Source: Pleodorina starrii
Taxonomy: Eukaryota; Chlorophyta; Chlorophyceae; Chlamydomonadales; Volvocaceae
Assembly (NCBI GenBank): GCA_030267565.1
Contig: BRXU01000020.1
Span: 671,501 to 735,500, forward strand
Reading direction: 5' to 3'
Length of the DNA: 64,000 bases
Below are positions 22,301 through 32,564 of the stretch, one piece after another; position 1 is the first letter of the stretch, and every line of letters starts with the position of its first letter. A program made the position numbers and the translations under genes. The notes below the pieces were generated by a model, which was given only the letters and a program-made list of their open reading frames with translations, ran no database searches and was not told the origin of the DNA.

Positions 22301-25300
22301 CGACAGCCATCCACGGTAGCAGCGGCGGAGGCACCTTTGGCCCTGGCGGCGGCGGCGGCGGCGGCGGCGGGTCTGCCGGCGGCGCCGTACCTTCAGTGGC
22401 GGGGCCGCTGGCGGGTTCACGAGGAGTGGCGGTGGCGCCATCGGGACGACCCACGGGTCCGAGAATGTCCACGGGCGGCAATGGTGGTGGCGGCAGCAGC
22501 GGTTGGGTCAGCGGCGCGAGTACCATTACGCTAGACCTCACGGGTGGGTTTTGTAGGTCGGTGGGTCGGTGGGTCGGTGGGTCGGTGGGTGCCTGCCGCA
22601 GCGTGCGCCCGCCCTCTTGCCGTTGCTCTCCACCCGCCCGCCCTCTTCCACACACTGCGCGGCCCCCCTTTCCAATACCGCCGCCGCCGCCGCCACCGCC
22701 ACTGCTGCCGCCGCCGCCGCTACTGCTACTGCCCCGCAGCGCCCGCCAGTGCGCCCTCCCTGCCGCGCAGCGTCGCACTGGAACAACTCAGTGGCCGAGT
22801 GGAGGTGAGCGGCAGAGAAAGGGGAGGGGGAGGCCATCAGGGCCATAGGGATGAAGCCGCAGTGATGGAGGTAAGCAGCAGAGAAAGGAAGGGGCAGGGT
22901 GGCTACGGTATCTTAAGATATAGGAGTGGGCCATCTTAAGATATGAAAATATACGGGAGAAAAGCCACCCTGGAAAGGGGTTGCCCAGAGGGATGAAGCC
23001 GCAGAGGTGGAACAAAGGTAAACAGGTGATGCAAGCAAACTCAGCAGTACCTGTTAGCTTACCGTCCTTACCGTCCTGACTACCCCCAGCTGATGTACCA
23101 CCCATCACCCAAGCCGCCCCGAAACCGCCCCAAAACCGCCTTTCCTGCTCCAACACCCCTTCATCACCCCAACCGCATCAACCGACAGATCGTACGGCCC
23201 TCCGAGCTGACGATCGTGCGGTTTCTGGGCTCCGGCGGCAATGGGGACGTGTTTCAGGCGCGCTGGCACGGCACCGATGTGGCCGTCAAGTGCCTCCACA
23301 CCGCAACCGGCCTGGATGAGGTAGGTGACCCATGGGACGGGGTGGCCCATGGGGCGGGGTGACCCATGGGGCCGGGATGACGCGTGGGACGAGGGCGTTG
23401 ACAAATGGGACGAGACGGTGACATATGGGAGGGTGACCCGTGGAACGGTGTGGGACGGTCTTGGGGGGGCGATCCTTACAGGAGACGGTGTGAGGGGTGG
23501 TTGGGTGTCAGTAAGTGGCTAGCACTGCGCCCGCCCTCATGCCTGACCTGACGAATGTTCTTGCCGTAATCTCCATACCCGTGCTGCCGTACATACAGAT
23601 GGCCGTACTGGACGAGCTGTTGGCGCAGTCGCGGCTGCTGTGCCGCCTGCGCCACCCAAACATCGCCTGCCTCTACGCGGTCGTCATCCCAGACCATCTG
23701 CTGGACCAAGCCACTGGCGTGACGGCGCCGCTGCCGCGGGCGCCAGAGCCAGCAGCGGCGCCGCCGCCGGCGGCGGCGCCGGAGGCGGAGGCCGCCGCCG
23801 CCGCCGCCACTGGCCATGGTGTCTCGCCGCCACCGTCGCCGTCGTCGGTGCCGTCGACGATCCTTCTCAGCGAGTACGAGCCCAGCAGCGGCGTCCACGA
23901 GGGACTGTCGTTGTACGGCAGTCGTACAGTCAGCGCCGCCACGCCGGGGCTCAGCCGCGCCAGCACGCACGCGGGCGGCCTGGGCAGTACTGGTAGCGGT
24001 GGGAGCAACGGCAACGGCGGCGGCGGTGGCGGTGGCGGTGGCGGCGGCAGCGGCCAGCCGCCGCCGTACTCGCCGCCACCTCGCCGCAACGGCCCCGCCG
24101 GCGCATCGGCGCTGTCGCCCTTGATAGAGGGCGGCGGCGATCTGGATTTGGATTCGTCGGCAGCGCCGACGCCGGCGGCGGCGGCGGCGGCGGCGCCGCC
24201 GTCGCTGCCGACGGCGGCGGCACCGAGCGCTTCCGGTCCCTCCGCAAGTCGGCCCCAGTCGGTGTTTTTGGGCTTCGCGCCGCTGATTGGGGATGAAGGG
24301 GACGCGACGGCGGAGGACGAAACCGGCGGCGGCAGCGGCGGCGGCGGCGGCGGCGGCGGTGACGGCCGCGGCCGCGCCTCGACGCCTTCCGTGTTATTCG
24401 CTGGTTTGGAGCGCAGCGGGCGGCTTCCCTCGATCCGGGAGCGCCCGTCACTAGGTACGGCATTGCACTTTGCTCTCGTCATTGGGTACGGCATGCACTT
24501 TGCTCGAAACTGTATGAACTTACGCTTAATGTGTACGGCGCTACGGCCTGCACTTTGCTCGTCCTCCAACTACCTGCCCTTACCTGCCGTATGTACCGGG
24601 GCAGCTGGCAGCCGCCGTGCACTCTTAAGCTTCGCACAGCATCAAAAAATGCAGCCAGCATGCCTCCCCCTCCTCCTCCTCCTCCCCTTCCTCCTCCTCC
24701 TCCGCATGGCCCACAATGCACAAACAAACCCCTCCCTCTCCCGTTCTCTCCTCTCACGCTCCCCACACGGCACCCTCTCCGCACCCCACTGGCCGTCTCC
24801 GTCCCTTCGCTGCGGTGGTACCTATCGTTTCTCTTTTCCCGCCCCACAACACCCACGCACCGTAACCAAACCGATGCACCGAAACCAAACCGGGACGACA
24901 CCGCATTCCAGACGACGAGTCGCAGCAAATCTCCCTGTCTCTGCTACAGCAAGAGCCACCGCCGCAGCCCCAGCCCACCCCCCAGACACCGCCCCAGCCA
25001 CCGCGGCACGAGGCTACCGGCAGCGGCCACACCAGCGGCAACAGCAGCGGCACGTCTGCCAACCCCACTCCCACGCTCGCTCCGGAACCCGCAACAACCG
25101 AAGCCGACGTCTCTTCGGATTCGGATCCTGAGGAGGAGGAGGAGGAGGAGGAGGAGGAGGAGGCAGCTGGCGGACGACACCCCAAGCAGCAGCGGCGGCG
25201 GTTCCGGTCACAGCAGCAGCAGCAGCCGTGGCAGGGAGGTGAGGAGCAGCCTCGGGAAAAGCCTCAGGAAGGGGAGCGGGAGGGGGAGCGGGAGCGGGAG

Positions 25301-28300
25301 CAGGAACACTCTGGCCGGCGGAGGGCGATGGAGTGGTTGGAGGTGCGTGAAACAACACCAGAGCCGCAACCCGAGAATGCGGCGACGAACGAGGCGGAGG
25401 CGGAGGCAGGGGCGGAAGCGGAGGCGGGACTAGACGAGCTGCGCGGCGTTGCTGCGGAGATGGACGAGAGCAACAGCAACGCCACCGGCGGCGAGGAATC
25501 GGTGGAACGTGAAGCCGCCGCCGCCGCCGCCGCCGCTGCTGGGGGCATCCTACACCGTTACCACCACCGCCACCCCCACCCCCACCGCCAGGACCATCAA
25601 CATCATCATCGACACTATCCCCTTCAGCCAGGCGGCGGCGGCGGCGGTGGCGGTGACGGTGGCGGTGACGGTGGCGGCGGCGGCGGCGGCGGCGGCGGCC
25701 TCTCCGTGCGCTTCTCCCTGCCGCATGACCAACACCCCTGGCATCCTGACCCCCTGGCGGCGGCGGGGCCGGCGGCGGCGACAGCTATCAAGGGCGGACC
25801 CGACGTAGTACCTGCTACAATCGCCGCCGCCGCGCCCAGCGGCGGGCCCTGGAGGGCCCTTCTGGACGCGGTTTCGGAGCCCAGCGGTGGTGGTGCCGCC
25901 GCCGCCGGCCCCGGCAGCGGCGGCGGCCGTCATCTGAAGTATCACAGTGACGAGTCGTCGTCGGAGGAGGAGTACGAACGGTACGACAGCGCGCTGGGGT
26001 CGTTCGGCGGTTTGGGTAGCGGCGACGGCGGCGGCATGCGGCGGTGGAGCCGCCGCCGCGGCGGCAGCGCGGCGCTTTCGTCTGGCGCCAGTGGCGGCGG
26101 TGGTGGCGGCGGTAGCAGGATCCACGGCAGCAGCAGCAGCGGCGGCGGCAGCTCCGGATCTGATGCGGATTCGGATGTGCTGTATTGTACGGCACATGGA
26201 GATCTGATGGATGCGATGTACTACACAGCCCGGGCGTCGTTACCATCCGAGGTGAGTTTGGTGGGATGCTGTCTGGGAGCGTGTTTGGTGTTTGGTGGTT
26301 CTGAGGGGTAACGAAGCCGAAATTGCATGCCGCACTGCCGCACTGCCCCAGCGCCCTCGTAAGCGTTTTATGATTTTTTTATCCTTTTCATTATTATGCT
26401 TCGTATGATTTCGCTCTCCGCCTGCCCGTACCGCATCCGTTCACAGGCGGGACCGACCGCCGACCGCTCCCACCCGCCGCCGTCGGCACTCCCCGCCGTC
26501 GGTACGGCGATACCGGAAGAGTCTCCGCCACCGCCGTCGCCGCCACCGCCGCCGCCAACGTCAACGTCAACGTCCACACCCGCCGCCCCAGACGTCGAAA
26601 ATGCCACCGGCAGCGATGGAGCCACACCGACTTCCGCCGCCGCCGGCCGCGCCGGCGGCAGCGTGGCGGCCAGCGCCTTCGGCGCCGCCGCCAGCATCCC
26701 AGAGGCGCCGCTGGCGCCGTCGCCGCCGCCACCGCCGCCGTCAGCGGCGGCGGCACCTGCGGCGCCACCGGCCCACGGGTCGTTCCTCCAATCGCCCTTT
26801 GCGCCTCTCAGTCAGCGTCAGCTCACACAGCGGGCGGCCTCCCTGGAGAGTCAGCTGCAGGCGCTGCTGGCGGCGCCGTCAGCGGCGGCGGCGGCGGCGG
26901 CAGCGGGGCCTGCCGGCGACGGTGCACCGTCGGCGGCGGCGCCGTCGCTGCGACCGCAACCGACCCGTGGGGCTTCCGACGGCGCCGTCTGGCCACCGCC
27001 CAGCGGCGGCGCCGGCGACGCCAGCGCTGCGGCCGCGCCGCCGCCTGGAAGTGCTGAAGCGGGCGCATCTGCGCCGTTTCAGCGGCAGCGGCCGAAGCCA
27101 GAGGGCCAGGCGGCGGAGGCGCCTGCCTCGGCCTCCGAAACCACGGGCGGCCCGCCGTACACTTTCGGTGCCTCCCAGCAGCCGTCCTTCAAAGTCTTCA
27201 CGGCCGCGAGGAAACCGGCGCCGCCGCCGCCGCTGCCATCCGCAACGTCGCCACGTAAGCGTGGCCAGGCAGCGTCGTCGTCGCCGCCGCCGCCGCCGCC
27301 GGCAGCGATGTCGCCGCCACTGACTCGTCGCAGCAGCTCTGCGCTGCTCCGTTCGCCTTCCGGGGCGCTGATACGGCGGTTGGGCTCACAGCAGGCCCTG
27401 CTGGCGTCAGCGCCCAGTCTGTCGGCAGCGGGCAGCTCGGGGACGGGCACTGAGGCGGCGGGGCTGGAGAACAGCAGGTCCGTACGACTTCACGCGGCCG
27501 TACTGTCGTACCATAGGAATTAAATGCGCTGGATCGATGGATGTGGTGGATGGGCTGGTATGGGCGATGAGGCTGCATCGCACCGTCGTTAACGTTCTAG
27601 ATGTTTTATGATCTAGAATGTTCTGTGCCTTCTTTTCTACAGCTACATCCTACATGTTGTCGGTGGTGCGGTGTTGTTGTTATTGTCGTTGTTGTGTGGG
27701 CCCTCAAAAGGGTGCAGCCAGGGGACCGTGAACTGCGGGAACGGCTGGGTGCTATATCCTGGGTGACACTTGTCCTGGGTGCTTTGTCCTGGTCAAGATT
27801 CCCCGCTTTCCACTTCCCACTTTCGGCTGTCCGCGTCTCCTCCGGACGGTTAGTAGACCCTTCCCTTCCCTTCCCAACCCAACCCCTTCCCCTTCCCAAC
27901 TCAACCGACCCACAGATTGGTCGCCTGCCACGCCATCTCGGGCCCTGCCCTCATGTCCGAGTACCTCTCGGGGAACTCCATTCGATCAGCGCTGAGGCGA
28001 CATTCGGACGTGGTGAGTGGGCTTATGTGGGCTTATGTGGGGTTGTGGGCTTGCGAGGGGTGCGAGGGGTGCGAGGGGTGCGAGGGGTGCGAGGGGTGCG
28101 AGGGGTGCGAGGGGTGCGAGGGGTGCGAGGGGTGCGAGGGGTAAGGGTTATAAAGATGATATAGCAAGAACGGGTGAACGGGTTTGGAGGGCGAGTGGGG
28201 GCGAGGAGGCGAGTGGATGGAACGGACGGTGGGCAGGAGGGTGGTCAGATTTAACGCGTGACAAAAAACGATAACCTTTGCACCTTAGCACCGTTAGAGG

Positions 28301-30858
28301 CGGGCAGGTGGGTTGGAGCCGTCCGGGTAGGTGTTGCCGATAGATTGCATCCCTTCCATCCGTTGTCTGTTTTACAAGGTGAAAATAACCACCAAAGTAA
28401 CTGAAACTAACCATCCAACCAAGTAACTGAAAACGGTCTTCATGCATCCGCAGGTGAGATCCCCGCTGGCGCGGATCAAGGTGGCGCTGGATGCGGCGCA
28501 GGTGAGTGGGTGGGTTGGCGGTTGGCGGTTGCTGGTTGGCGGTTGGAGGATAGCCACCCTGGAGTAGTTCTACTATAGATATCTATACATCCGAGTGCAG
28601 TAGCTTCCCGCGCCTCTCTCAACTGCATAATTTAAATCTTCCGGCAACCTCTCGCTCCTAAGTTCCTCTGCCAGCTAGCTGCGGCCTCATCTCTTCATTA
28701 CAACTAACTCTCTTACTGCCAAATCGACATCTTGACTGACGCTTGCATGCTCACCCACCCCACCCCACCCCACCCTTCGGGTTCTGGGTCCGTTCGCTAA
28801 CGCCGTCTCCGTCTCCGCTGCGGTATCATTTTTTTTACCCACCCCTTCGTTCTCGCTCGATCGCTTGCTGGCTCATCAGGGGATGGAGTACCTGCACTCC
28901 CGGGGTGTCGTACACCTGAACCTCAAGACCGGCAACCTGCTGGTGGGCTTTTCGGAGAAGCAGCCCGCCTGCAAGGTACGTACGGCGGTGGCGTGCATAC
29001 AGCGAGAGTACGGCAGCGCAGCACTGGAGTAATAAACGGAGAGCGAGGCTCGATTCATGGCTTTTTTTTGCATGTTTGGGGCATCGTCATGCGTTGTGGC
29101 GGTGGCAGGCTATGTGGCTTCTGAAGGGCGCACACACACACGCTCTACTTGTGGGTTTCCTTAATGAGTCGGTTGACGATGGACTGCTTGAGCGAGGGAC
29201 CGCTCCCACGTTTGCTCGAGTTTGGTTGCCTGGTAGGTCTGATTCTCTGGAAAGGAACAAGGAGACATGGCTTACCATACTGTGCATGCATGCCCGGTGT
29301 TCTCAATTTTTCCGCATGGTTGTTAGTTAGTTGACACCACACTACGTACCACTGCGTGTGTGCCGTACTTACACATGCCGTACCAACCCCCTGTGTGTGC
29401 CAACGCAGGTATGCGACTTTGGACTTCGACGGCCCACTTTCCTGACGGCGATGTCGTCGAGGACGGGTACGGCAGCGGCGGCGTCAGCGTCAGCGTCGGC
29501 GGGGCCGCCCGGCGGCTCCATTACTGCCACCGCTGGCGGTCTGTCGTACGCTACACCGCCGTCGCCGCCGTCGCCGCCGCCACCACAGCCGCCGCCGCCG
29601 CCGATGGCTCTGCTGGCTCGCAGCCTTCCCTGGACTGCACCCGAAGTGCTGCGGACGCCGCAAGAGGTCACGGAAAAGGTGGGTTGTGGCTGGTGGCTGA
29701 TGAGTCGGTTGCACCGTGCCGTACGGTTGGTTAGTGGGTGGGTTGGCTGACTTTGCAACAACCGCCATGCACACACGCACGCACACCATTTAAGTGCAAC
29801 AGCACGCACGCACAACCACACACATACAACACCACACACGCGTCCCGCCCGCCACCCTCCCCCTTTGTTACTTCCCGAGTCTGGAGCACACAGCTGTAAC
29901 AAATAAACTCATCAACGAACACCACACACATACCGCCCCACCCAAGCAACGAAAGCAATGCAAGCACGCAAGGCATCGAGTCTGCCAACATTGTTACGTA
30001 AAACACATCTATCGCAGAACCGTGCTTGCTCGCCGGGCAGACTGACAGACCGCCAGCAGCCTGGTCTGCATGCTGAAATCTGCAGATATACCGGTACATG
30101 CCCCATCTGTTATGTTATGTTACAGTGTGGGGGGCTTTCCGGGCCCATTCTAGGGTGATGGCACATGCCCCTTCTATCATCATCTCCATCCCTCGCTCCC
30201 ACCACCGCTTGCTCCGTACTTCGTACGTACGGCAGGCCGACGTGTACTCGTACGGCATGATCATGTGGAGTCTGTGGACACGCGCGGAGCCGTGGGCGGG
30301 TGCCGACATGCGTGCGCTGCTGTCGGCGGTGCTTTCGGGGGCGGAGCCGAGACCACCTGCACCGGGTACGTATGTCAGTACCATACGTACCCCAGCCAAC
30401 TAATGGTACATACATACATACGCTGATACGCATATGTATGCACATGTATGTGTGTATATATCGATGTGCCAGCCAGCCAGCCATTTCATTGATTCAAACA
30501 ATGTATTAGGATGCCCTGCTGCGTGCTGTATGGCCGGCATTCATGCATCATGCATGCAGGCGACCCCGACTGGCCGGCTTCGGAGCCGCCACCGGCGGAG
30601 CCGGCCCCCGGCTGGGCCACCCTGATGCGTCGATGCTGGGCTGCCGACCCATGGGACCGTCCCACGTTTAGTGAGGTTCTGGAGCAACTGAGGGCCATGT
30701 TCCAGCAGGTCAAGAGCCAGCGGCGGGCGGCCAGGGCAGCGGCATCGGCATCGGCAAGGGGTGGTGGCGGTGGTTCCACTACTGCTGCTGCCGGCGGTGG
30801 CGGCCACGGTGGCGGTCATGATGATGGTGGGGGCAGAGGTGGCACTACTGCTGAATGA
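16001..30858 (+). CDS. Giant PB1-domain Raf-like (TKL) protein kinase, probable pseudokinase
   Basis: Exons: 16001-16471, 16781-19918, 20197-20248, 20718-20790, 20943-20973, 21295-21399, 21670-21944, 22260-22543, 22740-22804, 23189-23320, 23599-24454, 24912-26251, 26447-27477, 27916-28012, 28454-28501, 28880-28975, 29409-29678, 30236-30365, 30560-30858; phases agree, about 2930 aa. Residues 1-1200 are polyQ/A/P/G. A PB1 domain follows (about 1204-1310: IKILLSFGG, GGETRLVAV, RYELP, DADVANMWEEL). The kinase has a Gly loop GSGGNGDVF, VAVK, CDFGL and WTAPEVL, but the catalytic loop reads HLNLKTGN, so the HRD Asp is Asn (AAC, 28919-28921). About 1040 low-complexity residues separate the LRHPNI strand from SEYLSGNS. 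Plant group B4 Raf kinases also carry PB1. An extra 63-nt exon at 16576-16638 is phase-compatible but unproven, and the N-terminus is the least certain part. Confidence 0.82.
16472..16780 (+). other. Intron 1 of the kinase gene, with a possible small exon
   Basis: It begins GTAGGG and ends CCCCCCAG. It contains a (GA)n tract at 16503-16525 and a GCTGTGCTGCG-type simple repeat at 16636-16720. The segment 16576-16638 has an acceptor (CCCTGCAG), an open frame beginning VVHYRMPSGEPR and a GTGCCG donor in phase 0, so it may be an extra exon. Confidence 0.4.
22805..23188 (+). repeat. Kinase intron 9 with short direct repeats and an AAGATATA palindrome pair
   Basis: GGGATGAAGCCGCAG occurs twice (about 22848 and 22990), GCAGAGAAAGG twice, and the palindrome ATCTTAAGAT twice (about 22911 and 22934), just before the kinase N-lobe exon. 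I cannot assign it to a known element. Confidence 0.5.
28048..28141 (+). repeat. 9-bp tandem repeat (GCGAGGGGT) in kinase intron 14
   Basis: About ten perfect copies lie just downstream of the exon 14 donor at 28013. Confidence 0.9.
28787..28840 (+). repeat. Repeat family A, best-preserved sense copy, kinase intron 15
   Basis: It reads TCCGTTCGCTAACGCCGTC, TCCGTCTCCGCTGCGGTATC, then a run of T and ACCC. The acceptor of exon 16 follows 40 bp later at 28879. Confidence 0.8.
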
Positions 30859-31248
30859 GCAATCAGTGTATGTCGTACTGGGTGGATGGATGGATGGATG
30901 GATAGGTATGCGGCTCGCTTGCTTATGAGTGCAAGCTGGCGACCCGTGGGTCCATCCGTGATTATTAGTTAATCCGTCCGGTCCGTCAACCAGCCACTGG
31001 AGTGGATCAGCTGCTTTATGATACACGCGTCGTTAGTTCGTTTGAACACTACTGCTGCCGTGAGCGACAAGCAAGAAATGTGTGCGTGGGCATGTTCACT
31101 GCTAGATAGTCGACAAACTTGCTGGTGTAAGCAACAATGAAAGGTCATCATCATCACACTCACGAGTGTATGTGTGTTTGTGGAAATATGTCTAGATGTG
31201 GATGGTTTTGGACCAGCTACGTACGGACCTGCTGCTACATCGTATGTA
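30859..31248. other. 3' flank of the kinase gene
   Basis: TGTAA at 31126-31130, about 270 bp after the stop, is a plausible polyadenylation signal. A GGAT tetranucleotide run lies at 30890-30903. Nothing else is recognised. Confidence 0.45.
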
Positions 31249-32120
31249 TACGCTGCTGCTGCCCGACAGCCCCAGGCGTTACGAACTTAAGATTCGGTCA
31301 TATTTGCGGTGGTGCATTTTGGCTAGGTGTTGGCTGATCTTCAGACACTGCCAATTTCTTGCTGTGACGGCGGGAATAATAAACCTCCGTAATGTCCGTG
31401 CGTGCTTTTGCTTTGGTACTTAAAAACCGACTCGAGCGCCTCGTATAGCAACAGGCCCACGTAAGGTCCTGACCTTCACAGGGTCAGGTAGCGCCCGAGG
31501 TGAAAGTATAACGGGTCCGTAGATCGAACTCGCAATGTTCGTTGGCAGCGGGGTAGCCAGGGGTAGCCCGACGACCTGTCGAGGTGTCACGGCCACTCTG
31601 TCAGGAACAGCCTTGGCACCAATACGAGCACAAATGAGGGCGGTGCTTTACACTGTTACGTCGTTCTCAGTCCCGCTGAATCCCTACGCTGCTGCTGCCC
31701 GACAGCCCCAGGCGTTACGAACTTAAGATTCGGTCATATTTGCGGTGGTGCATTTTGGCTAGGTGTTGGCTGATCTTCAGACACTGCCAATTTCTTGCTG
31801 TGACGGCGGGAATAATAAACCTCCGTAATGTCCGTGCGTGCTTTTGCTTTGGTACTTAAAAACCGACTCGAGCGCCTCGTATAGCAACAGGCCCACGTAA
31901 GGTCCTGACCTTCACAGGGTCAGGTAGCGCCCGAGGTGAAAGTATAACGGGTCCGTAGATCGAACTCGCAATGTTCGTTGGCAGCGGGGTAGCCAGGGGT
32001 AGCCCGACGACCTGTCGAGGTGTCACGGCCACTCTGTCAGGAACAGCCTTGGCACCAATACGAGCACAAATGAGGGCGGTGCTTTACACTGTTACGTCGT
32101 TCTCAGTCCCGCTGAATCCC
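31249..32120 (+). repeat. 436-bp tandem duplication (31249-31684 and 31685-32120)
   Basis: Two head-to-tail 436-bp copies look identical by eye. Each contains a short frame beginning MFVGSGVARG (31535 and 31971) and a perfect 7-bp hairpin, CCTGACC-TTCACAG-GGTCAGG. Outside that hairpin, CCTCG and CGAGG can pair to form a larger arm. The left border (TACGCTGCTGCTG) has no extra homology upstream. It could be a duplicated non-coding RNA gene or a recent segmental duplication; neither is shown. Confidence 0.9.
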
Positions 32121-32564
32121 CTGAGCGCACCTGCACCGCGAGCCTCGGACCAGCAGTCTCGGACATACCCACGACAGTTCTGAAGCTGCGTACAGCAACT
32201 AATGCATAAAAAATTCTTTTGAATAATCTAAATTTCCTCATTTTGTAATCGGCTTTGCGTGTGGCTTACCCACGGGTGCAGGCGCTACGGCGGCTTTGAC
32301 CGTCTCAGCGGAAGTTCTTGTTGGCCTCGCGGCGTGCGTAGCAAGTACCGAAGACGTGTAGACTGAACCGTGTTTTCCAAGTTCACTTGCCGCTTGCGAT
32401 GCACAAAATTCGCTCCACCGGCTTCCGATTTACGACAGGCGGGTTGTACCTCTCTATTTTACTCTGAAAACTTTTGAAACTACCTTGGGACAATAATTAA
32501 ATCTTTACTTTCAGCGGTATATTTATTCTGCATTTATCTTTCAGCAGGCGTGCTGCTGGCGACC
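32121..32564. other. AT-richer flank upstream of the ADP-ribosylglycohydrolase gene
   Basis: Locally low GC (AAAAAATTC, CATTTTGTAATCGG, ATATTTATTCTGC) suggests a promoter and 5' UTR. No coding exon is seen. Confidence 0.4.

Noticed and set aside
24455..25131. Continuation of the 23515 frame through 24455-24911
   Set aside because: A GTACGG donor and a TTCCAG acceptor remove it; the frame that continues with DDESQQISL joins in phase and stays open to 26251.
31535..32183. Two identical short frames starting MFVGSGVARG as a gene pair
   Set aside because: Identity follows from the 436-bp duplication; frames of 63-70 codons without similarity are not enough for a protein call.
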